64,000 bases of DNA from Pseudonocardia sp. T1-2H (GTDB taxonomy: Bacteria > Actinomycetota > Actinomycetes > Mycobacteriales > Pseudonocardiaceae): the NCBI RefSeq assembly GCF_038039215.1, contig NZ_JBBPCL010000001.1:5146001-5210000 (forward strand). The letters run 5' to 3'. Position 1 is the first letter of the stretch. Each line of letters opens with the position of its first letter. The notes below the pieces were generated by a model, which had not been told where the DNA came from, searched no databases, and saw only the letters and a list, made by a program, of their open reading frames with translations. Below are positions 45,901-55,139 of the stretch, piece after piece. The translations under genes and the position numbers were made by a program.

Positions 45901-47160
45901 TCAGCCGCCTTCACGACCCTCATATGGCTGGATGCCGAGATCAACTGCAGCGAGCTTCGAGGAGCGGCGGGAAAATACTCTCAAGTAGACTACCCACCAC
46001 ACAATAGCCGAAGCCGCAGTCGCCGAACCCGCCCCAAGCAGAAGGCCACTTGCCTCACCAAATATCGCACCGCACGACGCCGATAGACAGACAAGCGGAG
46101 CGACAACGAGCCGAAGACGTAACCCTGTTGTTCCTGCCTCCATAGAGCGAAGGCCCAGAACGCCACCCATAGCAAGCGCGCTCGCAGCACTGTAGAGCCC
46201 TGCCTCCCACAGCACTTCGGACACCAGCGGCCATGAGTCCCCTGTCAAAGATTCGCCCCAGGCGGGCGAAAGAGATTTCAAGGTAACCGTCCATAGCAGG
46301 GCCACTGCCACCAGAACACCCGACAGCGCGAGGAACATACTTCGACTAGTACGAGATAGCACCCCACGCCGTCTAACCTCTGGCAAGAGGAACAGAGCAG
46401 CACCAGAAGAAAGAACAGTGAGTGGACCGAGCAGGAGCTGTGAACCCCGAATGCTTGCCGACGCATCGGCACCGTGAGCAGCAACTAGCACTACTTGCGC
46501 CGCCATCGCCGCAAAATTCAGCAGCATAAAGTCAACTAGGAAGCTAAGTGCAAGAGGACGCGACGAGCTCAGCCAAAGACGCAAGGCAACGGGGCGATAG
46601 GAAGCCGCAGAGAAGAACGCTGCTGCCCGAAGGACAAGGATTCCAAGTAGAGCACTAAACCCCCATACCACGACGTACCACGCCCCGGTGCGCACACCCG
46701 AGAACCAAAGCCCACAGCTGACAAGCGCCTGACCTGCAAATGAAAGAACATCCGCAACCGCCGCTCTACCAGACGCAAGGCATGCGTTCGCCCAGTATCT
46801 CCCAAAGTCTTCGACGACTACGAGCCCGCCCATTGCGAAGAAGACCACTGTCACGTCGGCGAATCCCCGCAGCAGTCCGGCAGTCGCGGCAGCTACCAAA
46901 CAAAGAGGCGCAGAGACAAGAAGGGGGATCGAAACTGCAGCCCGCTTAACTTCACCACATTTACTTATTACCAGCAGAACCTCGCCCGACATCGCGCGCG
47001 AACAACCGAGCACAAAAACAAAGATGGCATAAGCGAGCCCGAAGGTGCCGAACTCAGTTGGGGAAGACGTCCGGGCGACGAAGAATGTCACTAGGAGATT
47101 ACTTCCACTCACCGCCCCCTGGCTAGCCCCAGCCGCGATCGCTCTAAGCCTCTGATGCAT
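45901..47160 (-). CDS. Polysaccharide flippase (Wzx), module 2
   Basis: This 419-aa polytopic MOP-superfamily membrane protein has 11-12 helices. The N-terminal block AIAAGASQGAVSGSNLLVTF, ARTSSPTEFGTFGLAYAIFV and RAMSGEVLLVIS resemble other Wzx/RfbX proteins. It would export a lipid-linked repeat unit. The gene is clearly more AT-rich than genes of module 1 and is unrelated to the flippase at 27 kb beyond family level. It follows the next glycosyltransferase gene without gap: the start at 47160 abuts the stop at 47161. Confidence 0.8.
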   Translation of the reverse strand: MHQRLRAIAAGASQGAVSGSNLLVTFFVARTSSPTEFGTFGLAYAIFVFVLGCSRAMSGEVLLVISKCGEVKRAAVSIPLLVSAPLCLVAAATAGLLRGFADVTVVFFAMGGLVVVEDFGRYWANACLASGRAAVADVLSFAGQALVSCGLWFSGVRTGAWYVVVWGFSALLGILVLRAAAFFSAASYRPVALRLWLSSSRPLALSFLVDFMLLNFAAMAAQVVLVAAHGADASASIRGSQLLLGPLTVLSSGAALFLLPEVRRRGVLSRTSRSMFLALSGVLVAVALLWTVTLKSLSPAWGESLTGDSWPLVSEVLWEAGLYSAASALAMGGVLGLRSMEAGTTGLRLRLVVAPLVCLSASCGAIFGEASGLLLGAGSATAASAIVWWVVYLRVFSRRSSKLAAVDLGIQPYEGREGG

Positions 47161-48246
47161 CTAGCCTTGCCTTGCCACTGTTTCGATCAAGCGAGAATAC
47201 TCCTCAGCGCACCGCGACCACCTGAATTGACCCGCGTACTGGACGCCTTCAGAAATCTTCGTTTCCCGCCAAGCTGGGTCGTTGAGCGCGCGCGCAACCG
47301 CTCCCGCCGCATGGTCTAAGTCCGTCCAATCGCTGAACACTGCCACTGTCCCACCCGCCTCTTCCATCCCAACATCCGAACTTGCAAAGACAACTTGGCC
47401 GCCAGCGAGAGCCTCAAGAACTGGGAGTCCAAATCCCTCGTAATTCGACGTGACAAGTTGGACTGATGCCCTCGCGCGAAGTTCTTCGAAGTCAGCTGAT
47501 GAGCAGTAACCCAGCAAATCTAGACGTCCATCAACTTCAAGCTCCGCCGCCAGCTTCAATAGGTGACCTCGGGTATCACTATCTAGGCCAACAATTTTTA
47601 GCCGCCATGCCGGCGAAACACCGCGTTTCACGGTTTTCGCCCACAGTCTTACGGCAATGTCGGGCCTCTTGTTGTTCCAGTGACCATAAGCAAGCAGGTA
47701 ATCGCCCTTAATCGTGGAACCCGTCGGCAATACATGATCCACTCCATGATAAATCACTGCCGCGGACTTTGGGCTGTGGCGTGGATAAAGTCTCCGAGTC
47801 GTTTCCCGGGTGCGTTCACTCACGCACACATAGGAACTGCATCTTCCAAGCGACATCGAATAGATAACATTTCGATAAGCTCTCACGGGAAGAGAAAAGT
47901 CCATAGGACGTTCGCAATGACGCCAGTCATGGATAACCTCGACCCAGGGGATTTTGCGGCCCAGAAGCGGCGAGACAGGACCTAGCGAGAATCCGACATC
48001 GGCCGATGCTCGCCTCGCCATCAATCCAACAGCAAACTGTTGCGATATTAGACGACGAAACTGGCTTGCGTCCTCGGTGATTGTTGACCAAATACCATGA
48101 GGCAATCGATGCTGTACCGACGCCGGCAGGATTCCATGGAACTCCCAACCCGGGTTCTGCTTCACAAGCTCCGGCAAGAGGTTCTCGGCGAACGTTAACA
48201 TTCCGCCTCGTGCCGCAGTAGTGCCGTCAATATAGACACTAAGCAT
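47161..48246 (-). CDS. GT4 family glycosyltransferase, module 2
   Basis: This 361-aa GT-B enzyme begins LSVYIDGTTAARGGMLTFAE. A middle VCVSERTRETTRRLYP leads into the nucleotide-binding half with VIYHGVDHVLP, DYLLAYGHWNNKRPDIAV, WRLKIVGLDSDTRGHLLKLA and the donor-binding VTSNYEGFGLPVLEALAGGQ (about residues 265-284), where E-x7-E holds the donor. Length is normal. The start overlaps the polymerase gene by eight bases. It is part of the AT-rich block 45.9-51 kb and probably adds one residue of the second polymer. Confidence 0.88.
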   Translation of the reverse strand: MLSVYIDGTTAARGGMLTFAENLLPELVKQNPGWEFHGILPASVQHRLPHGIWSTITEDASQFRRLISQQFAVGLMARRASADVGFSLGPVSPLLGRKIPWVEVIHDWRHCERPMDFSLPVRAYRNVIYSMSLGRCSSYVCVSERTRETTRRLYPRHSPKSAAVIYHGVDHVLPTGSTIKGDYLLAYGHWNNKRPDIAVRLWAKTVKRGVSPAWRLKIVGLDSDTRGHLLKLAAELEVDGRLDLLGYCSSADFEELRARASVQLVTSNYEGFGLPVLEALAGGQVVFASSDVGMEEAGGTVAVFSDWTDLDHAAGAVARALNDPAWRETKISEGVQYAGQFRWSRCAEEYSRLIETVARQG

Positions 48247-49744
48247 AAGATCTAGCCCCTTCTACCTCTCGTCCTCTGTGACGGCCCGTGCAGAACGACG
48301 TTCTTGCCAGTTTTAGGAAGATAAGCAGAATAGCGACGCGAACAAGGCCAACGCCCAGCTCGGTTAGGTCAGACCTAAGCACCGGTATTACGCACGCGAG
48401 TAGGTAGACGCCGATGTAGACTTGCAAGTAGTGGTTGGCCCTGACCCCCGACGTTGTTCTCGCCACTCCTGGAGATATAAGACTTGCGGTTAATCCTAAG
48501 AGAAATGCGCCAAATAGTACGATCACTACTCCGCCAGTTACATATAGATCGCCTAGGGCAGAAATCGCAAGATTCCCTCCTCGTTCATAGAGGCCAGGAC
48601 GAAGGTGAAGCGTTACGAACTCCCCACCACGCAGAGGTTTATCGTCAAGTAAAGCCGACGGTACAGGCGAGAGTACGACAGCCTCTATCGTCTGCGTCCC
48701 CCGGTAGTTCAGCGGCTCCGGAACCTGCCTCATAATTGCAGCGAGGTAGTCGAAGGCGCTGGCCTCATCGCCAGCAAGAATATACCCCACTGGCCCGTTC
48801 AATGCGCCTAGACTCGCTTGCGCTTCTTGTATTTCGGCAGCACCCTGCGGATCACGAACGAACGACCGGTACGTGGCGAAGAATGAGCCTGCTAGCAAGA
48901 CACCTATCGAAAGCACTGCAAGACGACGCGCTGGCGTTCGCACACGAAGCAAAACCAGAATTCCTAGCGGCAATAAGTTGCGGGTTACAAGTTCGCTGCG
49001 GCTGCCAGACACTAGAACAAGACCTGCGGCAAGGGGCCACGTCAAAGCCAACAACTGAATGGTTCGCCGCGACAGGAACTTTGAAGACAGGTTAGTCGCG
49101 AGAACGATAAACCAGCACGTGTTCATCGCGCCGAGCATATATACCAAATACGTTCGCCCGGCATATAGGTCCTGCCGCAGAGTGAGTGCTGCGCGCCAGC
49201 CACCGGGGAAAGAAATGATGGAAGGCACAATGAGAAGTGCGGCAATCAGACTTGCGCTGGCGCCTACTGCCAGCAGCCTGAACGACACAGACTCCGTCGG
49301 CGACCGGGCTACTAAATATGCGAAGAATCGACCTTTGAATGGGCTAATCCACAAACCCAAGGCAAGCAAGCAGATGGCAGAGAGAATAAGCCATTGCGCC
49401 TCAGCGGCACCTTTCGGGTCGGTCCAATAGCCCATCTGATGTGTACCAAGCTGTCCGCTGCTCAAAATATACAGCGGGCGCCCCACATAGAGAAGCAATA
49501 GGTATAAAAACAGTAGGGTTAAAGGATCGAAGTGTCGCCTTCCGTCGCTGGATGGTCTTCTAGCGACTTGAATCGCGCAGGCCACCACCACCGCAGTTGT
49601 GATAGCCAAACCAACGACCCAGTTGCTTGAGGCGTAAGTGCTTGAAAATGTACGACTTAGAGCGGTTACAAGATACCCTGCTACCATTGCTAATCCGCCG
49701 GCAGCCAACGTCCAAAGCATTACGCTTCTCGTTAACATGGGCAC
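48239..49744 (-). CDS. O-antigen polymerase-like membrane protein (Wzy), module 2
   Basis: This 501-aa protein has about 12 membrane helices and a long loop near residues 290-390 (FVRDPQGAAEIQEAQASLGA, PLNYRGTQTIEAVVLSPVP, LRPGLYERGGNLAISALGDL). The loop GGNLAISALGDLYVTGG is common in the oligosaccharide repeat-unit polymerase family. Little sequence conservation is expected, so the call depends on topology, this loop and position between a glycosyltransferase and a pyruvyl transferase. AT-rich like its neighbours. The start overlaps the end of the pyruvyl transferase gene. Confidence 0.75.
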   Translation of the reverse strand: MPMLTRSVMLWTLAAGGLAMVAGYLVTALSRTFSSTYASSNWVVGLAITTAVVVACAIQVARRPSSDGRRHFDPLTLLFLYLLLLYVGRPLYILSSGQLGTHQMGYWTDPKGAAEAQWLILSAICLLALGLWISPFKGRFFAYLVARSPTESVSFRLLAVGASASLIAALLIVPSIISFPGGWRAALTLRQDLYAGRTYLVYMLGAMNTCWFIVLATNLSSKFLSRRTIQLLALTWPLAAGLVLVSGSRSELVTRNLLPLGILVLLRVRTPARRLAVLSIGVLLAGSFFATYRSFVRDPQGAAEIQEAQASLGALNGPVGYILAGDEASAFDYLAAIMRQVPEPLNYRGTQTIEAVVLSPVPSALLDDKPLRGGEFVTLHLRPGLYERGGNLAISALGDLYVTGGVVIVLFGAFLLGLTASLISPGVARTTSGVRANHYLQVYIGVYLLACVIPVLRSDLTELGVGLVRVAILLIFLKLARTSFCTGRHRGREVEGARSYA

Positions 49745-50871
49745 ACGTTCATAAATATCTCAGGGGTGCGCGATGCACGGCTTCGAACTTCAGCTAGGGC
49801 ATCAGAATCGAGAGCTGCATTCGTTTCTGTCGCGAGTAGGACCTCGAGAAGTTCGTCTACCCGACTGCCGCGGCCGACATCTTCTTGCGGAACCGAGAGG
49901 AGCCGCAACTGCTCGGCGTTTGCGACCATTTTTGCCGAGCGATTGACACTTAGCACGTTAGTGCCTTGCGTTGCCGCAAGAATAATCGAATGCATGCGAG
50001 ACGAAACAACAGCTGCCGCACCCTTATGGAGGGCAACAAGGTTCTCAAGATGCTTTATATTCGATTGGGAGTAGACTAGTACGTTCGGTCCCGATATCTC
50101 CCTTAACAAGGGGTACAAGGAGCCCTCATAGTTCTCCCGCTGGTCCATTAGTAGTAGAACTGTCTGTAGGCCGCGATCCTCTGCTGCGCGGTTGACGGAT
50201 CGCACCAATTCGATTGCGCCTGCGGTGGTAGACCGGCGCATGTCAACTGCAGGTGCACAAAGCAGGTAGGCGCCGTATCTTGGACCTAGCTTTTCAACCA
50301 TCCATCTAGCTTCCGCCGCTCCCATTGACGTCCGGGAGAACACCGGGTCCGCTGTCACGGAGACTTTTGTAGTGTCAGCACCATATGCCTCGAGACGGCG
50401 AAACGATGCCGGGTCTCTAACTGTCACCCCTTGCGCGTTCTGGACAATTCTTCTAACCATCCAACGACCTTGTGGAGTTCGTAGATCGTCGACGCCCACC
50501 CCCCAGCAGAAAATAGGAACGTTAGCGCGCCGGGCGTGAACTGAAAGCATGTAACACTCTGCGAGTAGCCCCCAGAACGGGTTCCCGAACCTCGCTTCCT
50601 GCAGGAGTTCGCCGCCACCGAGGATCAGTGATTTTGATCGGCCAATCTCGGGGCTCCGCAGGCGCCCTCGCTTAAGATCTATACCAACTACAGAAGGCAG
50701 GCCGTGAAATTCCTGCGTATGTGCCGGGTTGCCTGATACGACACAAAGGTTCGCATGACCTTCCAACTGCCTACGAATACAGTCAAGAATCAGCTCGTCG
50801 CCCAGATTGAATCCCCCGTATGCCCCTGAAACTAGGACATTTTCCTTCGCTCCATTGGCCGGGCTGTTCAT
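49732..50871 (-). CDS. Polysaccharide pyruvyl transferase family protein
   Basis: The product has 379 aa from ATG 50871; an ATG at 50910 is also open, and neither has a strong ribosome site. It shows the CsaB-type features VLVSGAYGGFNLGDELILDC at the N-terminus, LILGGGELLQEARFGNPFW, CWGVGVDDLRTPQGRWM, VTVRDPASFRRLEAYG, VTADPVFS and the C-terminal AAAVVSSRMHSIILAATQGT, with the conserved SxRxH. It would transfer pyruvate from PEP to a sugar, giving an acidic ketal. Its polymerase neighbour suggests it decorates the module 2 polymer. Confidence 0.87.
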   Translation of the reverse strand: MNSPANGAKENVLVSGAYGGFNLGDELILDCIRRQLEGHANLCVVSGNPAHTQEFHGLPSVVGIDLKRGRLRSPEIGRSKSLILGGGELLQEARFGNPFWGLLAECYMLSVHARRANVPIFCWGVGVDDLRTPQGRWMVRRIVQNAQGVTVRDPASFRRLEAYGADTTKVSVTADPVFSRTSMGAAEARWMVEKLGPRYGAYLLCAPAVDMRRSTTAGAIELVRSVNRAAEDRGLQTVLLLMDQRENYEGSLYPLLREISGPNVLVYSQSNIKHLENLVALHKGAAAVVSSRMHSIILAATQGTNVLSVNRSAKMVANAEQLRLLSVPQEDVGRGSRVDELLEVLLATETNAALDSDALAEVRSRASRTPEIFMNVCPC

Positions 50872-51075
50872 TGCGCGGCCCGGCAAAAATGGGCGCTGTA
50901 AGCGTTCCATCGCGAGGGATTAGTGCAGGGATCGCTACCGTGAAATCTTCCTTCAGAGGCCGGGGGCGCTGTCAGGTAACTGGTCACTCCGGACGTCATG
51001 ACTCCTGATAAGATATAGTTCGCGAAGTTGATATTTCGAGCAATGTGAGCGCGCCAAGTGCGCTGCGGCGCACTA

Positions 51076-52071
51076 TCAGGCACGAGCTCGCACCTCCGCC
51101 ATCGCAAGATCGTAATCAGCATCGACCATGATCTTAGCGAGATCAGGCGGCATGGTCTTTGGCTTCCAGCCGAGTACCTCCGCAGCTTTGGAGGCATCGC
51201 CGATCAGCGCATCGACCTCGCTCGGGCGGAGGTAGCGCTCGTCGAACTTGACGTGCTTCTCCCAATCAAGGCCAGCATGGTCGAACGCAATTTGTACAAA
51301 TTCTTTCACTGTATAAGCGGTGCCTGTCGCCACCACGAAGTCGGTGGGCTCGTCGGCCTGCAGCATTAGCCACATCGCCTCGACGTACTCTTTGGCATAC
51401 CCCCAGTCACGAACTGCGTCAAGATTACCCAAATATAGGTCCTCATCGAGCCCAGCTTTGATGCGGGCCACAGCACGCGTGATCTTACGGGTCACGAACG
51501 TTTCGCCCCGCCGAGGTGACTCGTGGTTGAACAAGATGCCATTTACTGCGAACATCCCGTACGCCTCGCGGTAGTTCCGAGCCATCCAATATCCATATAC
51601 CTTCGCCGCCCCGTACGGGCTACGCGGCCAGAACGGGGTCAATTCATTCTGCGGCGGCGGGGTAGCACCAAACATCTCTGAGCTGGAGGCCTGGTAGAAG
51701 CGGCAGTTCAGGCCAATCATGCGGATTGCCTCTAATATGCGGGTTGTACCTGTACCTGTAGTGTCGCCGGTGAACTCGGGCTCGTCGAAGCTCACACGCA
51801 CGTGCGATTGCGCAGCGAGGTGATAGACCTCGTCCGGCTGGATCTTCTGGAGAAGAGTGACTAGACGCGATCCGTCGGTGAGATCGCCGTAATGCAGGAA
51901 GAACCTGACCCCCTCTTCGTGCGGGTCGGCGTAAAGATGCTCGACGCGACCGGTGTTAAAAGTGGAAGCGCGGCGAATCAGGCCGTGGACTTCGTACCCC
52001 TTATCCAGTAGGAGTTCTGCGAGGTAAGAGCCGTCCTGGCCGGTGACACCAGTGATTAGTGCTTTTTTCAT
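51076..52071 (-). CDS. gmd: GDP-mannose 4,6-dehydratase
   Basis: This 331-aa extended short-chain dehydrogenase makes GDP-4-keto-6-deoxymannose, the precursor of GDP-fucose, GDP-rhamnose and related sugars. Motifs: [20 protein letters not shown] (residues 3-22), [47 protein letters not shown] and the catalytic [20 protein letters not shown] (about 153-172), plus [14 protein letters not shown]. It is complete and of usual length. GC is lower than in fcl, in keeping with the module 2 block. Together with fcl it completes GDP-L-fucose synthesis. Confidence 0.95.
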   Translation of the reverse strand: MKKALITGVTGQDGSYLAELLLDKGYEVHGLIRRASTFNTGRVEHLYADPHEEGVRFFLHYGDLTDGSRLVTLLQKIQPDEVYHLAAQSHVRVSFDEPEFTGDTTGTGTTRILEAIRMIGLNCRFYQASSSEMFGATPPPQNELTPFWPRSPYGAAKVYGYWMARNYREAYGMFAVNGILFNHESPRRGETFVTRKITRAVARIKAGLDEDLYLGNLDAVRDWGYAKEYVEAMWLMLQADEPTDFVVATGTAYTVKEFVQIAFDHAGLDWEKHVKFDERYLRPSEVDALIGDASKAAEVLGWKPKTMPPDLAKIMVDADYDLAMAEVRARA

Positions 52072-52145
52072 GACGCCCCCGTGGCGATTGAGGATGCGAA
52101 GTTCAAAGATGCTGATGCGGACGCTGCAGTGCGTTGCAGGCCCCC

Positions 52146-53567
52146 TTATTGCCCACTCGACGACGACCAGGCAGCTGGCCCACTGCTCTTGGACAGGGGA
52201 TCGATGTCCTGGTCAGTCGTGTAGTACGCGTTGTACTGCGCGTAGGCCCGTGGCCCACCGGCCGGCACCATGGTCAGCACCGTGCCGAGCAGGGGCGCCG
52301 AGACGGCCTCCATGGCTTCTCGAGCGGACGCGACCTGAGCTGTGGTGGTCTTGCCGAACCGGCAGACCAGCAGGGCCCCGTCGGTGGCCGGCGCGATCGC
52401 GGCCGCATCGGTGACCGGCAGCAGGGGCGGGGTGTCGATCAGGATCGAGTCGTACTCCGCCCGCAGCGCGGCCAGCAGCTCTCGCATCTGGAGCGACGCG
52501 AGGAGTTCGCTCGGGTTCGGCGGCAGCGGTCCGCTGGCCAGTACGTCGAACGCGCCGCCGCCCCACGGCTGCAGGGCCTGCCCGAGTCGGGCCTTACCGG
52601 CCAGCACGTTGGTGAGGCCGACGCTGCGCTCCAGGCCCAGGTAATCGGTGGCTTTCGGCCGACGCAGGTCCGCTTCGATGAGGAGCACCCGCCGCCCCGT
52701 CGAGGAGAGGGCGATCGCCAGGTTGCACAGGGTGGTGGTCTTGCCCTCCCCCGGCAGGGCACTCGTCACCGCGATGGCCTGCGGGGGCGAATCGACATCG
52801 ATGAACTGCAGGTTCGTCCGCAGTTGCCGGAACGCCTCCGCCCGCGGCGACTGCGGATCCTCGTGCACCGTCAGCGGCCGTTTCGGCACGCCCGCGTCGA
52901 ACGCGACCAGGCCCAAGTTCGGCGCCCCGGAGGCCTCGCGCAGGTCCTCCGGCGACTTGATCGACGTGTCCAACGTGTTGCGGGCCAGTGCTGCCCCGAT
53001 CCCGACCGCGAACCCGGCGAGCAGCCCGAGCGCGAGGGTGACCGGCAGCCCGGTCGAGGTGGGCGTGGTGGGCACGTCGGCCGGCTCGACCACCCGGACG
53101 ATCACCGGCGCGGCCGCCCCGGGCCGCGCCGGGCGCTCGATGTCCGCGACCAGCGGCGGGAACACCTCGCCGATCGCGTTGACGAGCTGCGCCGCCCGCT
53201 GCGCCGAGGGGTCGGTCACCGCCAGGTCGATCAACACCGAGTCCAGCTTGCTCGTCGCCGCGACCTGCTTCGCCAGCGCCTCCGGGGTCTCGGTGAGGCC
53301 GAGCCGGCTCACCACCTCCCCGCTCACCCGGGCGCTGGTCAGCAGCGCGGTGTACGACTTCACCCGCTGCTCGGACAGCTGCGCACCCTGGTAGGCCGCG
53401 TTCGGGGTGTCGCCGCCCTGCGCGGAGACATACAGCTGCAGCGTCGCGGTGTACTCGGCCGGGCGCAGGAACCACGCGGCCCCGGCCCCGGCGAGCCCGA
53501 GCACAACGGCCACCACGACGATGACCCACCGCTCGCGCAGCACCCGCAGGTAATCCTGAAGCGTCAT
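52146..53567 (-). CDS. Wzc/CapAB-like chain-length protein with tyrosine-kinase domain (second copy)
   Basis: This 473-aa product starts at ATG 53567 ([19 protein letters not shown]). Layout: first helix (about residues 16-37), a Wzz extracytoplasmic region, second helix (about 173-195), then a cytoplasmic kinase with [17 protein letters not shown] (Walker A, about 263-279), [19 protein letters not shown] (Walker A') and [16 protein letters not shown] (Walker B). The tail carries a Tyr cluster, [12 protein letters not shown], the likely phosphorylation site. It controls polymer length by cycling phosphorylation. It overlaps the upstream paralogue by four bases and is about two-thirds identical to it. 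Confidence 0.9.
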   Translation of the reverse strand: MTLQDYLRVLRERWVIVVVAVVLGLAGAGAAWFLRPAEYTATLQLYVSAQGGDTPNAAYQGAQLSEQRVKSYTALLTSARVSGEVVSRLGLTETPEALAKQVAATSKLDSVLIDLAVTDPSAQRAAQLVNAIGEVFPPLVADIERPARPGAAAPVIVRVVEPADVPTTPTSTGLPVTLALGLLAGFAVGIGAALARNTLDTSIKSPEDLREASGAPNLGLVAFDAGVPKRPLTVHEDPQSPRAEAFRQLRTNLQFIDVDSPPQAIAVTSALPGEGKTTTLCNLAIALSSTGRRVLLIEADLRRPKATDYLGLERSVGLTNVLAGKARLGQALQPWGGGAFDVLASGPLPPNPSELLASLQMRELLAALRAEYDSILIDTPPLLPVTDAAAIAPATDGALLVCRFGKTTTAQVASAREAMEAVSAPLLGTVLTMVPAGGPRAYAQYNAYYTTDQDIDPLSKSSGPAAWSSSSGQ

Positions 53568-55030
53568 GACCGGCCTCGCGTCGGGCTCTGCGGCCACGCA
53601 GGCCGGGGCTCGGGGTGCCGCCGTGGCGCACCGTTGGTCGTCCTGGTCGCCGGGCCGGCCGGCATGATCGGCTCGCTGCTGCGGTAGTAGGTGTTGTACT
53701 GGGCGTAGGCCCGCGGACCCGAGCTCGGGACCATCGTGAAGACCGTGCCCAGCAGCGGCGCCGACACCGCCTGCAACGCCTCGACCGCCGACGCGACCTG
53801 GTCGCGACTGGTCTCCTTGAACCGGCACACGAGGATCGCCCCGTCGGTCGCCGGGGCCACCGCGGCCGCGTCGGTCACCGGCAGCAGCGGCGGGGTGTCG
53901 ATGAGCACCACGTCGTAGCGCTCCCGCAGCTCGGCCAGCACCGCCTTCATGTGCTGCGAGGCGAGCAGCTCGCTCGGGTTCGGCGGCAGCGGACCGCTGG
54001 CCAGCACGTCGAACCGCCCGCCCGCCCACAGCTGCACGGCCTGCTCCACCCGCACCCGACCGGACAGCACACTGGTCAGGCCGACCGAGCGCTCGATCCC
54101 GAGCAGGTCGGCGACCTTGGGCCGGCGCAGGTCGGCCTCGACCACCACCACGCGGGTCCCGGCCGACGCGAGCGCGATCGCCAGGTTCACAATCGTCGTC
54201 GTCTTGCCCTCGGCGGGCAGCGCGCTGGTCACGACGATGACCTTGCGGGGGTTGTCGACGTCGACGAACTGCAGGTTCGTCCGCAGCTGCCGGAACGCCT
54301 CCGAACGCGGGCTCTGCGGGTCCTCGTGCACGGTGAGCGGCCGCTTCGGGACGTTCGGGTCGTGCGCGATCGTCCCCAGGTTCGGCGCGCCGGCCGCCTC
54401 GCGCAGCTGCTCGGGCGACTTGACCGACGTGTCGAGCGCGTTCCGCGCGAGTGCCCCGCCGACACCGACGGCCAGTCCGGCCAGCAGGCCGAGCGCCAGC
54501 GTCACCGGCAGACCCGTCGACGACGGCACGGTCGGAACGGCCGCGGGCTGCACCACCCGCACCGCGACGGGTGCGACGGCGTTCGGCGCCGACGGCCGCT
54601 CGAGCTCGTCGACCACGCCGGTGAAGACCTCCCCGACGCTGTTCGCGATCCGGGCGACCTGCTCCGGCGAGGTGCCGACGACGGAGACGTCGATCAACAC
54701 CGAGTCGAGCGCGCTCGACGCCGTGATCTGCCTCGACAGATCCTGCGGGGTACCGGGCAGGTTCAGCCGGCGCTGCACCTCGCGGCTGACTCGGGTGCTG
54801 CTCACTAGCTCCACATAGGAGGCGACGCGCTGCTGGGAGAGCTGCGCACCCTGATACGCCGCGCTCGTCGTATCGCCGGTCTGAGACGCGACATACATCG
54901 TCAGCTTCGCGGTGTACTCCGGCGGCCGCAGGAAGAAGACCGCGGCCGAGCCGAGCAGTCCGATGAGGACGGCGCCGAGCACGACGACCCATTGTTCGCG
55001 GAGCACCCGAAGGTAGTCCTGGATCGTCAT
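53564..55030 (-). CDS. Wzc/CapAB-like chain-length protein with tyrosine-kinase domain (first copy)
   Basis: The product has 488 aa from ATG 55030; a GTG nine bases upstream is possible, but the spacing to GAAGAGG fits the ATG. Parts mirror the downstream copy: [20 protein letters not shown], second helix [20 protein letters not shown], Walker A TSALPAEGKTTTIVNLA, Walker A' [18 protein letters not shown] and Walker [17 protein letters not shown]. The tail is Tyr-rich (YAQYNTYYRSSEP), followed by a Pro/Arg end. The two genes look like a tandem duplication. The phosphatase at 59.3-60.0 kb is its likely antagonist. Confidence 0.9.
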   Translation of the reverse strand: MTIQDYLRVLREQWVVVLGAVLIGLLGSAAVFFLRPPEYTAKLTMYVASQTGDTTSAAYQGAQLSQQRVASYVELVSSTRVSREVQRRLNLPGTPQDLSRQITASSALDSVLIDVSVVGTSPEQVARIANSVGEVFTGVVDELERPSAPNAVAPVAVRVVQPAAVPTVPSSTGLPVTLALGLLAGLAVGVGGALARNALDTSVKSPEQLREAAGAPNLGTIAHDPNVPKRPLTVHEDPQSPRSEAFRQLRTNLQFVDVDNPRKVIVVTSALPAEGKTTTIVNLAIALASAGTRVVVVEADLRRPKVADLLGIERSVGLTSVLSGRVRVEQAVQLWAGGRFDVLASGPLPPNPSELLASQHMKAVLAELRERYDVVLIDTPPLLPVTDAAAVAPATDGAILVCRFKETSRDQVASAVEALQAVSAPLLGTVFTMVPSSGPRAYAQYNTYYRSSEPIMPAGPATRTTNGAPRRHPEPRPAWPQSPTRGRS

Positions 55031-55139
55031 ACGCGGCACCTCTTCGATCGCGCCGATGGACGGCCTGTCGGGAGCAAACCGATGCGGACGCTACGCCGAA
55101 CGGCCGAAAGGTGCCGGACGGAACATAAGGCGCAACTCG

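Noticed and set aside
52134..54818. Plus-strand frames of 250-517 codons across the tandem kinases
   Set aside because: Antisense shadows of two clear P-loop proteins; they appear twice only because the genes are duplicated.
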